Assembly: GCF_001613445.1 (NCBI RefSeq)
Contig: NZ_BDCJ01000011.1
Location: forward strand, 1-64,000
Reading direction: 5' to 3'
Source: Nocardia grenadensis NBRC 108939
GTDB lineage: Bacteria > Actinomycetota > Actinomycetes > Mycobacteriales > Mycobacteriaceae
Length of the DNA: 64,000 nucleotides
Part shown: piece by piece, positions 16,620 through 25,880 of the stretch
Numbering within the stretch: the first letter of the stretch is position 1
Layout of the letters: every line of letters starts with the position of its first letter
Notes under the pieces: model-generated
The model's input: only the letters and a program-made list of their open reading frames with translations
Databases searched by the model: none
What the model was told of the DNA's origin: nothing
Made by a program: the position numbers and the translations under genes

Positions 16620-16660
16620 AGTGCTCAATGGTCACCGGCCTATGGACGGCTGACCGCACA
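16620..16660 (+). repeat. AGTGCTCA hairpin repeat, copy 2
   Basis: The AGTGCTCA box is followed by GGTCACCG, loop GCCTATGGA, then CGGCTGACC. Arms GGTCA (16630-16634) and TGACC (16651-16655) pair, extended by CCG/CGG with one bulge. Stem sequence differs from the other copies while box and loop are kept. Confidence 0.55.
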
Positions 16661-16766
16661 CGCTCCAAAGCCGGGGCGGGACCGACCTATGGACCGCTGA
16701 CCATCCGGAGTAGACGGGGGTGTTGCGGGCGTGTGCCCGACCGAGTACGGGCGGGCCGACACCATC

Positions 16767-16806
16767 AGTGCTCACCGTTCGCCGCTCTACGAACGGTAGA
16801 CGGCCC
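16767..16806 (+). repeat. AGTGCTCA hairpin repeat, copy 3
   Basis: AGTGCTCA is followed by a perfect 8-bp stem: ACCGTTCG (16774-16781) and CGAACGGT (16790-16797), with loop CCGCTCTA. The stem is unrelated in sequence to copies 2 and 4 but occupies the same place. Confidence 0.55.
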
Positions 16807-16889
16807 CGGCCACGGACTTCGCCCCTCCGGTAACACCGGGGCGTGCCGACGTACGTCTTGGTCGACGTGGGCGCGCTCACGTCACTGTA

Positions 16890-16930
16890 AGTGCTCAATG
16901 TCGCCGTTCTATGGATGGCCGACTGCACCC
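16890..16930 (+). repeat. AGTGCTCA hairpin repeat, copy 4
   Basis: AGTGCTCAAT is followed by GTCGCC (16900-16905), loop GTTCTATGGAT and GGCCGAC (16917-16923); the arms pair with one bulged G. The conserved CTATGGA is again in the loop. Confidence 0.55.
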
Positions 16931-16962
16931 ACACCATGGGAACCCACCATCCTCGAGACGCA

Positions 16963-16996
16963 AGAACCCCGCTGTCCGGAAGGCCGGCGGGGTTCT
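16963..16996 (-). terminator. Rho-independent-like terminator downstream of ctaC-ctaF
   Basis: A perfect 10-bp inverted repeat, AGAACCCCGC and GCGGGGTTCT, with a 14-base loop, lies 39 bases past the ctaF stop. The stem ends in A/T-rich bases on both strands, as is usual for high-GC actinobacterial terminators. Confidence 0.7.
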
Positions 16997-17034
16997 CGTC
17001 GTGCGGGTGCGGGCGCCGGAACGCCGCCACCGGC

Positions 17035-17451
17035 TCAGTGCTTTTCGGGGCCCAGATAGTACTCGAAGACCAGGCCGCCGGCGGCGGTCAGGACCAGGAT
17101 GACACCGAGCCCGAGCAGCCACGGCTCGAAGAAGGCGAAGCCCAGGGCGGTCACCGAGGCGGCACCGGCCAGCAGGATGGGCCAGAAGCTACCGGGCGAG
17201 AAGAAGCCCAGGTCGCCGGCGCCGTCCACGATCTCGGCGTCCTCATAGTCCTCGGGGCGCAGGTCGAGCCGGCGGGCGACGAAGCGGAAATAGGTGCCGA
17301 TGATCAGCGACAGACCGGCGGTGAGCACGATCGCCGTGGTGCCGGCCCATTCGATCCCGGTCCGCGACTGGGCGGTGAAGAAGCCGTAGATGACGCCCAC
17401 GAGAATGAAGAACACCGTGAGCAGTTCGAACAGCCGTGCTTCGATCCTCAT
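17035..17451 (-). CDS. ctaF: Cytochrome c oxidase subunit 4 (actinobacterial)
   Basis: A 138-residue membrane subunit of the aa3 oxidase, matching Rv2199c in size and order. Four hydrophobic segments are visible: [19 protein letters not shown] at the start, [35 protein letters not shown] and [17 protein letters not shown]. The loop [15 protein letters not shown] is typical. It begins 13 bases after the ctaC stop, so the two are one transcript. It should sit in the bcc-aa3 respiratory supercomplex of the cytoplasmic membrane. It has no catalytic metal sites of its own. Confidence 0.92.
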   Translation of the reverse strand: MRIEARLFELLTVFFILVGVIYGFFTAQSRTGIEWAGTTAIVLTAGLSLIIGTYFRFVARRLDLRPEDYEDAEIVDGAGDLGFFSPGSFWPILLAGAASVTALGFAFFEPWLLGLGVILVLTAAGGLVFEYYLGPEKH

Positions 17452-17464
17452 CTCAGATCAGTCC

Positions 17465-18553
17465 TCACTTGCTTTCGGTGGTGTCGGTCTTGACCGTGCG
17501 ATCGGTGTTGAACGGCTGGGTCGAGGTGGCCACCGGCGACTCACCGATGGACTCGAGCGCGGCGGCATTGGTCATACCCGATTCCCGCGCCTGGATGTAG
17601 CGCTGGAACTTATCCGGCGAAACCGCGCGGACCTCGAAGTTCATCATCGAGTGGAAAGTGCCGCACATTTCCGCGCAGCGGCCCACGAAGGCGCCTTCCC
17701 GGTCGATCTCACTGATCTGGAAGACGTTGTCGGAGTTGTTCTCCTTCGGGTTCGGCATGACGTCCCGCTTGAAGAGGAACTCCGGAACCCAGAACGCGTG
17801 GATGACGTCCGCGGCGGCGAGCTGGAACTCGATCACCTTGCCGGTCGGGAGCACGAGGACGGGAACCTCGGTGCTGCTGCCGATCGTTTCGATCTTGTTG
17901 TAGTGCAGGAAGGACAGGATGTCGTTCTCGGGACGGCCGTGCACCGGGCCGGGCTGCGGATGGCCCTCTTCGTTGGTCCGGTTGGCGTACTCCTGGAGCT
18001 GCTGCTGGTTCGCGTTCTCCCGGGTGGTGTCGACACCGTTGTAGGTGAACCCGTTCTTCAGGTCGACATCGCGGTAGCCGAACTTCCAGTTCCACTGGAA
18101 GGCGGTGACGTCGACGACCACATCCGGGTTGTCGACCTTCTCGTGCACGTAGTTCTGCACGACCACAGTGAAGTAGAACAGCACCGCGATGATAACGAAC
18201 GGGATCGCGGTGTAGGTCAGTTCGAGCGGCACGTTGTAGCCGGTCTGCCGGGGGAACTCCGGCGAGTCCTTCTTCTTGCGGTGGAAGACCACGGTCCAGA
18301 AGGTCAGGCCCCAGACGAGCACACCCATGATGAGGGCGGCGACCACCGACCAGGTCCACAGTTCCCGCATCCGGTGGGCCTGCGGGGTGACACCCGAGGG
18401 CCAGCCGAACCGCAACCACACATTGTCGATCGAGCAGCCGGATACGAGCATGGTGGTGATCCCGAGGGATACCGCCAGTCCGGCCCGCCGCAGGACACGA
18501 CCCCGCCGCCGGGCAGGCCGTGCCCCGATCTCGTCGCTCGCCTTGTGCGCCAC
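17465..18553 (-). CDS. ctaC: Cytochrome c oxidase subunit II, CuA lipoprotein
   Basis: Subunit II of the aa3 oxidase receives electrons at a CuA centre outside the membrane. The GTG at 18553 is chosen because AGGAAGG lies about nine bases before it; it gives 362 residues, like Rv2200c. A basic start leads to a signal with lipobox-like LVSGC, then two transmembrane helices (WSVVAALIMGVLVWGLTFWT and IPFVIIAVLFYFTVVV). The cupredoxin domain has DVIHAFWVPEF and CAEMCGTFHSMM, which supply the CuA Cys, His and Met ligands. An insertion of about 60 residues (GVDTTRENANQQ to GPVHGRPEND) is typical of mycolata. It is divergent from asnB. Confidence 0.93.
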   Translation of the reverse strand: MAHKASDEIGARPARRRGRVLRRAGLAVSLGITTMLVSGCSIDNVWLRFGWPSGVTPQAHRMRELWTWSVVAALIMGVLVWGLTFWTVVFHRKKKDSPEFPRQTGYNVPLELTYTAIPFVIIAVLFYFTVVVQNYVHEKVDNPDVVVDVTAFQWNWKFGYRDVDLKNGFTYNGVDTTRENANQQQLQEYANRTNEEGHPQPGPVHGRPENDILSFLHYNKIETIGSSTEVPVLVLPTGKVIEFQLAAADVIHAFWVPEFLFKRDVMPNPKENNSDNVFQISEIDREGAFVGRCAEMCGTFHSMMNFEVRAVSPDKFQRYIQARESGMTNAAALESIGESPVATSTQPFNTDRTVKTDTTESK

Positions 18554-18895
18554 GCTCAACGCCTTCCTGGTCGCCACACATTCCGACACCGCATCCCCGG
18601 GGCGGGACCCGCCGCCGGGAACGCTGAAAAACAGCTCGTTCGGGCTACCCGGGCGGCTCCGCGCACCGCGCGACACCACCCGGAACAGTCCGAGTACTAC
18701 GCAGCGTAGACCAAACACGCGCCCGGTACGCCGTCGGGTCGGCTTCGACACTCCGTACAGTGGCGCACGGGGCGGACGGAGGTGTATCGCACGGGGAATC
18801 GATACGTGCGGCATACTCGGACACTAGATTTCGCCCACCGCGCCGACTCCCCCGGGCGCGGATCCCCGACCAGTAGAAACGAGGTTAGCGCCGCA
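18554..18895. other. 342-bp divergent control region between ctaC and asnB
   Basis: Both promoters must lie here. Open frames extend ctaC and asnB upstream but have no start with a ribosome site. A near-repeat of GTATCGCAC/GATACGTGC occurs at 18782-18811, followed by CATACT and TAGATT, plausible promoter pieces for asnB. No regulator site is identified with confidence. Confidence 0.4.
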
Positions 18896-20839
18896 GTGTG
18901 TGGACTGCTCGGATTTCTGACATCCGATACCGCGACACCGGAAACGGTGCAGCGGGTATACGACGCGCTGCACTGTGTGCGGCACCGCGGGCCGGACGAG
19001 CGCGGCACCTGGCACGACGACCAGCTGATCTTCGGTTTCAACCGGTTGTCGATCATCGATATCGAGCATTCGCACCAGCCGCTGCGCTGGGGTCCGGCCG
19101 ACGACCGGCAGCGGTACGCGCTGACCTTCAATGGCGAGATCTACAACTATCTGGAACTGCGCGAGGAACTGGCCCGCGAACACGCGGCCGAATTCGGTGA
19201 CGAGTCCATATTCGCGACCGAGGGCGACGGCGAGGCCATCGTCGCGGCGTTCCATTACTGGGGTCCGGAGGCGGTGCGGCGGCTGCGCGGCATGTTCGCC
19301 TTCGCGATCTGGGACACCCACACCCGGGAGCTGTTCCTCGCCCGCGACCCGTTCGGTATCAAACCGCTGTTCCTGGCCACCGGCCCGGGCGGTACCGCGT
19401 TCGGCAGCGAGAAGAAGAGCCTGCTGGAACTGCTGCCCGATCTCGGGCTGGACGAATCCCTCGACCACCGGGCGCTCGAGCACTACACGGTGCTGCAGTA
19501 CGTCCCGGAGCCGGAGACGCTGCACGCCGGTATCCGCCGGCTGGAGTCGGGCAGCCACGCGGTGGTGCGGCCCGGCGCGCAGCCGGAGATCACCCGCTAT
19601 TTCGTTCCCGGATTCGGCGTACGCCCCTTCGCCGCGGGCTCCGAACAGGCCCGCTACCGGGAGATCGCCGCGGCGCTCGAGGATTCGGTCGCCAAACATA
19701 TGCGCGCCGATGTGACCGTCGGCTCCTTCCTGTCCGGCGGTATCGACTCCACCGCCATCGCGGCGCTGGCCATGCGGCACAACCCGAAGCTGATCACCTT
19801 CACCACCGGCTTCGAGCGGGAGGGCTATTCCGAGGTCGACGTGGCCGCGGAGAGCGCGGCCGCGATCGGGGCCCGGCATATCGTCAAGGTCGTCTCCCCG
19901 GCGGAGTTCGCCGCCGCCATCCCGGAGATCGTCTGGTACCTCGACGACCCGGTGGCCGATCCGGCGCTGGTGCCGCTGTACTTCGTCGCCAAAGAGGCAC
20001 GTAAGCACGTCAAGGTGGTGCTGTCCGGTGAGGGCGCCGACGAACTGTTCGGCGGCTACACCATCTACCGGGAGCCGCTGTCGCTGGCACCGTTCGAGAA
20101 ACTGCCCCGCGGGCTGCGCCGGCTGGCCGGGAGGGTCTCCGATCTCATCCCGGACGGCACCCGCGGCAAGAGTCTGCTGCACCGGGGTTCGCTGACCCTC
20201 GAGCAACGGTACTACGGCAATGCGCGCAGTTTCAGCGACGCCCAGCTGCGGTCGGTGCTGCGGGAGTTCCGCCCGGAATGGACCCATCAGGATGTCACCG
20301 CCGCGATCTACGACCGGTCGGCGGGCTGGGACCCGGTCACGCGGATGCAGCATCTGGATCTGTTCACCTGGTTGCGCGGTGACATCCTGGTCAAGGCCGA
20401 CAAGATAACCATGGCGAACTCCCTGGAACTACGGGTGCCGTTTTTGGATTCCGAGGTCTTCCGGGTGGCCGAGCAGATCCCGCTGGAACAGAAGATCACC
20501 AAGGACACCACCAAGTACGCGCTGCGGCAGGCGCTCGAGGGCATCGTCCCGGGCCATGTGCTGCATCGCGCGAAGCTGGGGTTCCCGGTGCCGCTGCGGC
20601 ACTGGCTGCGCGGCACCGAACTCTACGACTGGGCCCGACAGCAGATCGCCGAATCGCAGACCGATCATCTGCTGGACAAGGCCGCGATCACCGCCATGCT
20701 CGACGCGCACCGGGCCGGGGATTCCGATCACAGCCGGCGCCTGTGGACCCTGCTGGTGTTCATGATCTGGCACGGGATCTTCGTGGAGGACCGGATCAAG
20801 CCGGAGATCTCCGAGCCCACCTATCCGGTCCAGGTCTAG
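18896..20839 (+). CDS. asnB: Asparagine synthetase (glutamine-hydrolysing)
   Basis: It makes asparagine from aspartate, glutamine and ATP; in mycolata the Rv2201-type enzyme has also been linked to cell-envelope amidation. The GTG at 18896 puts Cys at position 2, the nucleophile of the class II glutaminase domain once Met is removed (CGLLGFL); GAGG lies upstream. Next come RHRGPDERG and LTFNGEIYNYLELR. The synthetase domain begins near residue 230 with the PP-loop SFLSGGIDSTAIAA and contains LSGEGADELFGGYTIY. 647 residues. A strong terminator follows. Upstream is the divergent ctaC. Confidence 0.92.
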   Translation: MCGLLGFLTSDTATPETVQRVYDALHCVRHRGPDERGTWHDDQLIFGFNRLSIIDIEHSHQPLRWGPADDRQRYALTFNGEIYNYLELREELAREHAAEFGDESIFATEGDGEAIVAAFHYWGPEAVRRLRGMFAFAIWDTHTRELFLARDPFGIKPLFLATGPGGTAFGSEKKSLLELLPDLGLDESLDHRALEHYTVLQYVPEPETLHAGIRRLESGSHAVVRPGAQPEITRYFVPGFGVRPFAAGSEQARYREIAAALEDSVAKHMRADVTVGSFLSGGIDSTAIAALAMRHNPKLITFTTGFEREGYSEVDVAAESAAAIGARHIVKVVSPAEFAAAIPEIVWYLDDPVADPALVPLYFVAKEARKHVKVVLSGEGADELFGGYTIYREPLSLAPFEKLPRGLRRLAGRVSDLIPDGTRGKSLLHRGSLTLEQRYYGNARSFSDAQLRSVLREFRPEWTHQDVTAAIYDRSAGWDPVTRMQHLDLFTWLRGDILVKADKITMANSLELRVPFLDSEVFRVAEQIPLEQKITKDTTKYALRQALEGIVPGHVLHRAKLGFPVPLRHWLRGTELYDWARQQIAESQTDHLLDKAAITAMLDAHRAGDSDHSRRLWTLLVFMIWHGIFVEDRIKPEISEPTYPVQV

Positions 20840-20850
20840 CCCCTACCGAC

Positions 20851-20888
20851 AACGAGGCCCGCTCACCTCGATGAGCGGGGCCCTCGTT
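20851..20888. terminator. Bidirectional terminator between asnB and adoK
   Basis: AACGAGGCCCGCTCA and TGAGCGGGGCCCTCGTT form a stem of about 15 bp with a short loop and one bulge, followed by CGTTGTT. It lies 12 bp after asnB and 17 bp after the convergent adoK gene, so it serves both. Confidence 0.85.
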
Positions 20889-20904
20889 CGTTGTTACCGG
20901 CGGT

Positions 20905-21939
<1,035 letters not shown>

Positions 21940-21995
21940 TCACCGTATCAATTCGCCGGGGCTACGACTACGTGTCGTAACCGGCCTCGTGACAA

Positions 21996-22011
21996 GTAAT
22001 GGTCACGTAAC
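21996..22011. promoter_or_regulatory. MtrA-like direct repeats between erpA and adoK
   Basis: GTAAT (21996) and GTAAC (22007) are spaced exactly 11 bp, with further GTAAC (21977) and GTGAC (21989) 12 bp apart just before. Such a cluster in a 185-bp gap is unlikely by chance but unproven. The nearest start is adoK, 120 bp away. Confidence 0.35.
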
Positions 22012-22061
22012 CCGGGTGTATCGCAGACTGCCGGGCCGGCGCTGTCACCGGCCCGGGGCAC

Positions 22062-22418
22062 TCAGTTGAAGGAGTCGCCGCAGGCGCAGGAGCCGGTGGC
22101 GTTGGGGTTGTCGATGGTGAAGCCCTGCTTCTCGATCGTGTCGACGAAGTCGATCGCGGCGCCCTGCACATACGGCGCGCTCATCCGGTCGACGGTCAGG
22201 GTGACGCCGCCGAATTCGGCGGTCAGATCGCCGTCGAGGGTGCGATCGTCGAAGAAGAGCTGGTAACGCAGCCCCGCGCAGCCGCCCGGCTGCACCGCGA
22301 TCCGCAGCGCGAGGTCGTCCCGGCCCTCCTGATCGAGCAGCGCCTTGGCCTTACCCGCGGCAGCATCGGTCAGCTGCACACCGTGGGTGGTGGTGGCGGT
22401 GTCGTTCTGCACACTCAT
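22062..22418 (-). CDS. erpA: HesB/ErpA-type iron-sulfur cluster insertion protein (Rv2204c-like)
   Basis: An A-type carrier that hands Fe-S clusters to target enzymes. 118 residues. The three conserved cysteines are in place: GGCAGLRY near residue 47 and the C-terminal SCACGDSFN with two more. Family strands LRIAVQPGGCAG and LTVDRMSAPYVQGAAIDFVD are clear. LipA, encoded 16 kb downstream, is one likely client since it carries two 4Fe-4S clusters; that link is an inference. ATG at 22418. Order next to adoK and the DUF3043 gene matches M. tuberculosis. Confidence 0.92.
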   Translation of the reverse strand: MSVQNDTATTTHGVQLTDAAAGKAKALLDQEGRDDLALRIAVQPGGCAGLRYQLFFDDRTLDGDLTAEFGGVTLTVDRMSAPYVQGAAIDFVDTIEKQGFTIDNPNATGSCACGDSFN

Positions 22419-22662
22419 GAACTCTCCTATGGACAGCGTGGTCGGTCCGTGAACAGCGCACGGTTCCGGGTGTCACAACACCCTCGGACGGGCTGCTATT
22501 CCCCATCTTGCCATCTCCGGGGCCCGCGGCCACACCACCCGTGCCACCGATTGCGACGCATCGAGGTGAGCCGAGCCATGACCGCCCCGGCGGAGTGACC
22601 GGCCGCACCGCGGCCCCCGCCCCGTTCACGGCCGGGGCGGGTGACCGATTAGCCTGGTTACC

Positions 22663-23343
22663 GTGAAGTTGTTCCGACGCGGTGAGCCCAACGGTACCGA
22701 TGTGACCGCTGACGGCTCGCGGGCCGCGACCGCCACCGCGAGCGCCACCGAGGCCGATGCGGCCTCGGCCAAGGCCGCGCCCACGGCAGGCAAGGGCCGG
22801 CCCACCCCGAGTCGGCGCGACGCCGAGGGCAGGCGCCGAGGGCCGGTCGCCCCGCCCCCCATGACATCGAAGGAAGCGCGCGCCCGGCGCAAGGAGACGC
22901 GCGGTTCCAAGGAGGACCGCAAGGCGGCCTCCGCCGAGCGTCGTGCCGCCGCCCAGGACCGGCGCGCCCGGATGCTGGCGGGTGAGGACAAATACCTGCT
23001 GCCCCGCGATCAGGGCCCGGTACGCGCGTTCGTCCGCGATATCGTCGACGGCCGCCGCAACCTGGTCGGCCTGTTCATGCCGATGGCGCTGCTGCTGATC
23101 CTGTCCATGTTCGCGGCTCCCGCGTGGCAGTCGATCGTCACGCTGGCCATGCTGGTCATGATGGTCTTCATGATGGCCGAGGGTTTCCTGCTCGGCCGGG
23201 TCGTCAACCGTCGGGTGCGGGAGCGCTTCCCGAAATCCACCGATACCGGTTTCCGGCTCGGCTGGTACGCGTTCGTACGCGCGTCCCAGATGCGCAAGAT
23301 GCGCGCGCCCAAGCCGCGGGTCTCCCCCGGCGACGCGATCTGA
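22663..23343 (+). CDS. DUF3043 membrane protein (Rv2206-like)
   Basis: A 226-residue protein of the actinobacterial DUF3043 family, function unknown. The first 100 residues are charged and low-complexity (RRGPVAPPPMTSKEARARR, KEDRKAASAERRAAAQDR). The conserved core follows: LLPRDQGPVRAFVRDIVDGR, then two transmembrane helices (LVGLFMPMALLLILSMFA and SIVTLAMLVMMVFMMAEGF) and LGRVVNRRVRERFP. The GTG at 22663 begins the typical MKLFRRG. Seven bases separate it from cobU. Confidence 0.88.
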   Translation: MKLFRRGEPNGTDVTADGSRAATATASATEADAASAKAAPTAGKGRPTPSRRDAEGRRRGPVAPPPMTSKEARARRKETRGSKEDRKAASAERRAAAQDRRARMLAGEDKYLLPRDQGPVRAFVRDIVDGRRNLVGLFMPMALLLILSMFAAPAWQSIVTLAMLVMMVFMMAEGFLLGRVVNRRVRERFPKSTDTGFRLGWYAFVRASQMRKMRAPKPRVSPGDAI

Positions 23344-23350
23344 TCCGCGG

Positions 23351-23893
23351 GTGCCCGAACCCGTCCCTCCTTCTGGACAGCGCACGCTCGTGCTCGGGGG
23401 CGCGCGCTCGGGTAAATCCGCGTTCGCCGAATCCCTCGTCACCGGCGGCGCGGTGCGCTACCTGGCCACCGCGATCCCGGATCCCGCGGATACCGATTTC
23501 GCCGCCCGGATCGCCGCGCACCGAGCCCGCCGTCCCGCGTCGTGGACAGTGATCGACGCCGCCGATCCGGCGGCCGAACTGCGCACCCCTCATCCCGGCG
23601 CCACTCTGGTCGACGATATCGGCACCTGGCTGACCGCCCGCCTCGACGCCCGCGCTGCCTGGGACGCCCCGCGCGGCACGGTCGGGCCGGATACCGATGT
23701 TCTCGTCGACGCCGTAGCCGGCTCTCGCGACCGGCTGGTGCTCGTCACCCCAGAGGTGGGACTGGGCGTGATCCCCGCGACCCGGTCGGGTCGCCTGTTC
23801 CGGGACGAGATCGGCACATTGAATCAGCGGCTGGCCCAGGTCTGTGACGAGGCTTTTCTCGTGGTCGCCGGGCTGCCGCTGCGCCTGAAATGA
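23351..23893 (+). CDS. cobU: Adenosylcobinamide kinase / cobinamide-phosphate guanylyltransferase
   Basis: CobU phosphorylates adenosylcobinamide and then attaches GMP, making AdoCbi-GDP for CobS. The P-loop GGARSGKSAFAE is at residues 16-27, ATAIPDPAD and IAAHRARRP (with the His expected to carry GMP) follow, and LVDDIGTWLTARL is the second nucleotide-binding strand. VTPEVGLGVIPATRSGRLFRD and GTLNQRLA complete the family pattern. 180 residues from a GTG seven bases after the DUF3043 stop. cobT and cobS lie downstream, separated only by an MDMPI-family gene, so the nucleotide-loop branch of B12 synthesis is complete here. Confidence 0.9.
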   Translation: MPEPVPPSGQRTLVLGGARSGKSAFAESLVTGGAVRYLATAIPDPADTDFAARIAAHRARRPASWTVIDAADPAAELRTPHPGATLVDDIGTWLTARLDARAAWDAPRGTVGPDTDVLVDAVAGSRDRLVLVTPEVGLGVIPATRSGRLFRDEIGTLNQRLAQVCDEAFLVVAGLPLRLK

Positions 23894-23968
23894 GCCGCGG
23901 CCGCTCGGGCGGCATCCCGGGCGACGGGCCTGCCGCCCCGCTGCCGCGGTCATGTCGGAGCGCGGTGC

Positions 23969-24622
23969 TTGAATCGTGCGGTGCAGACCATGCCGCGCGC
24001 CGACATCTGGGCAGCGATCCATCGGGAACGGGCCGCCCTGGCCGACGAACTGGCCGATCTGACCCCACAGCAATGGTCGGCTCCCTCCCTGTGCGGCCGG
24101 TGGTCGGTACAGGAGGTCGTCGCCCATCTCACCGCGGCCGCGAGCACCGGGCGGCTGCGGTGGATCCGCAGCATGATCGGCGCCCGCTTCGACGCCGACC
24201 TGCACAATGAGCGTCGCCTGCGAGAGCAGCTGGGCGCCGGCCCGGCCGATACGCTCGAACGGTTTCGCGCGGCGGTAACGAACACCACCGCGCCGTCCGG
24301 GCACACTCCCGCGTGGCTCGGCGAGATCGTGGTGCACGGCGGCGATATCCGGTACCCGCTCGGACTGACCGGCGCCCCGACGCTGCCGGGGGTGACCGAG
24401 GTCGCCCGTTTCTTCGCCGCGCGCGATTTCACGGTCGCCGGCCGCACCGCCACCGCGGGCCTGCACCTGCGGGCCACCGACGGACCCTTCGACACCGGCA
24501 CCGGACCATCGGTGCGCGGCAGCACGCTCGCGCTGGTCATGGCGATGGCCGGGCGCGCCGCGTACTGCGCCGAACTCGACGGTCCGGGGGTGGCCACCCT
24601 GCGCGAACGGATCGGCGGCTGA
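23969..24622 (+). CDS. Maleylpyruvate isomerase/mycothiol-dependent (MDMPI) family protein
   Basis: A DinB-fold protein of the mycothiol-linked family TIGR03083. The signature SLCGRWSVQEVVAHLTAAA (the His is a metal ligand), the long following helix, and LGEIVVHGGDIRYPLGL with another His place it clearly. Family members use mycothiol as cofactor or act as metal-dependent transferases; this one's substrate is unknown. The start is uncertain between TTG 23969 (GGAG eight bases upstream), GTG 23981 and ATG 23990. It interrupts the cobU-cobT pair, an actinobacterial accessory rather than a B12 enzyme. Confidence 0.75.
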   Translation: MNRAVQTMPRADIWAAIHRERAALADELADLTPQQWSAPSLCGRWSVQEVVAHLTAAASTGRLRWIRSMIGARFDADLHNERRLREQLGAGPADTLERFRAAVTNTTAPSGHTPAWLGEIVVHGGDIRYPLGLTGAPTLPGVTEVARFFAARDFTVAGRTATAGLHLRATDGPFDTGTGPSVRGSTLALVMAMAGRAAYCAELDGPGVATLRERIGG

Positions 24623-24784
24623 CACCTCGCCACCGGCACCGTCCCCGGGCAGGGGCGCCACCGCCCGGGTACCGCACGACGTGCGCCGCGCACCGGGCAA
24701 TATTGTCCGGGAAGTGGACACGCCCGCCGAGAGAGATCCCGGCGCGGTGGCGCCGCGACAGCACCCGATCGGAAGGCTCGAACA

Positions 24785-25858
24785 GTGACAGAGGGATTCG
24801 CACCCGTGGCCCCGCCGGATGCCGGTGCCCGCGCGGCCGCCGAGCAACGGCAGTCGTCGCTGACCAAACCGCCGGGATCGCTGGGACGGTTGGAAGAGCT
24901 GGGCAACTGGGTGGCGGCCTGCCAGGGTGTCTGCCCGCCGAAACAGTTCGAGCAGGCGCGGGTGGTGGTGTTCGCCGGCGACCACGGGGTGGCGCGGCAC
25001 GGCGTCTCGGCGTACCCCAGCGAGGTCACGGCGCAGATGGTCGCCAATTTCCGGGCGGGCGGAGCCGCAGTGAACGCGTTGGCCGGAATCGCCGGGGCCA
25101 CCGTGCGGGTGGTGGATATCGCGGTGGACGCCGATACCGATCCCACGGTGAGCACCCACAAGGTGCGCCGGTCCAGCGGCGCGATCGATCGCGCGGACGC
25201 ACTCACCGCCGAGGAGGTCACCGTCGCACTCGCCGCCGGCGCGGCCGTCGCCGACGAGGAGATCGACGCCGGGGCCGACCTGCTGATCGCCGGGGATATG
25301 GGCATCGGTAACACCACCCCCGCCACCGCGCTCATCGCCACCCTCACCGGGATCGAACCGGTGCGGGCGGTCGGGCGGGGCACGGGGGTGGACGATCACG
25401 GGTGGATGCGCAAGGTGGCCGCCGTCCGCGACGCCATGTGGCGGGCCCGGCCCGTAGCCCGGGACAGTGTCGAACTGCTCCGTGTCGCCGGTGGTGCCGA
25501 TATCGCCGCCATGACCGGGTTCCTGGCCCGGGCCGCCGCCCGACGCACCCCGGTGCTGCTCGACGGGCTCATCGTCACCGCGGCCGCACTCATCGCCGAG
25601 GATCTGGCGGCCGGCGCGGCGCACTGGTGGCTGGCCGCCCACCGGTCCACCGAGCCGGCGCACGCCGAAGCGCTGAGCAAACTGAAACTCGCCCCGGTAC
25701 TGGATCTGGATATGCGCCTCGGTGAGGGGTCCGGCGCGCTCACCGCGCTCCCCGTCCTGCGGGCCGCCGTCGCAGTGCTCGCGGAGATGGCGACCTTCGC
25801 CGACGCCGGAGTCAGCACCGCGGATGCCGAACCGGCCACCGTCGATCTGCAGAAGTGA
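24785..25858 (+). CDS. cobT: Nicotinate-nucleotide:dimethylbenzimidazole phosphoribosyltransferase
   Basis: CobT activates the lower ligand of B12 as alpha-ribazole phosphate. [13 protein letters not shown] near the N-terminus, [38 protein letters not shown] (substrate loop), VGRGTGVDD and [16 protein letters not shown] close to the C-terminus (with the catalytic-type Glu) are all present. 357 residues. The GTG at 24785 follows GGAAGG. cobS starts 23 bases after its stop, so they are probably co-transcribed. No cobalamin riboswitch was recognised upstream. Confidence 0.93.
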   Translation: MTEGFAPVAPPDAGARAAAEQRQSSLTKPPGSLGRLEELGNWVAACQGVCPPKQFEQARVVVFAGDHGVARHGVSAYPSEVTAQMVANFRAGGAAVNALAGIAGATVRVVDIAVDADTDPTVSTHKVRRSSGAIDRADALTAEEVTVALAAGAAVADEEIDAGADLLIAGDMGIGNTTPATALIATLTGIEPVRAVGRGTGVDDHGWMRKVAAVRDAMWRARPVARDSVELLRVAGGADIAAMTGFLARAAARRTPVLLDGLIVTAAALIAEDLAAGAAHWWLAAHRSTEPAHAEALSKLKLAPVLDLDMRLGEGSGALTALPVLRAAVAVLAEMATFADAGVSTADAEPATVDLQK

Positions 25859-25880
25859 CCGCCGCGACGAGCCGAGCACG

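Larger units (their letters stand above)
16442..17034. other. 593-bp repeat-rich intergenic region
   Basis: No gene is visible. It opens with GCTGTGTTTATCTG and a perfect GCCCCGCC/GGCGGGGC hairpin (16455-16473), the same start as the 158-bp repeat. Three full and one partial (about 16678-16710) AGTGCTCA/CTATGGA hairpins follow, and the ctaF terminator closes it. Base order is structured throughout, which suggests RNA-level or repeat function rather than coding. Confidence 0.6.

Noticed and set aside
16442..17034. tRNA or other structured RNA gene in the repeat-rich spacer
   Set aside because: No cloverleaf or CCA-type acceptor could be traced; hairpins are short and repeated, so only repeats are reported.
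18554..18814. An 87-residue N-terminal extension of CtaC
   Set aside because: It would place the lipoprotein signal internally; AGGAAGG before the GTG at 18553 gives the family length.
24623..24784. Possible cobalamin riboswitch near cobU/cobT
   Set aside because: No recognisable B12-box in this gap or upstream of cobU.
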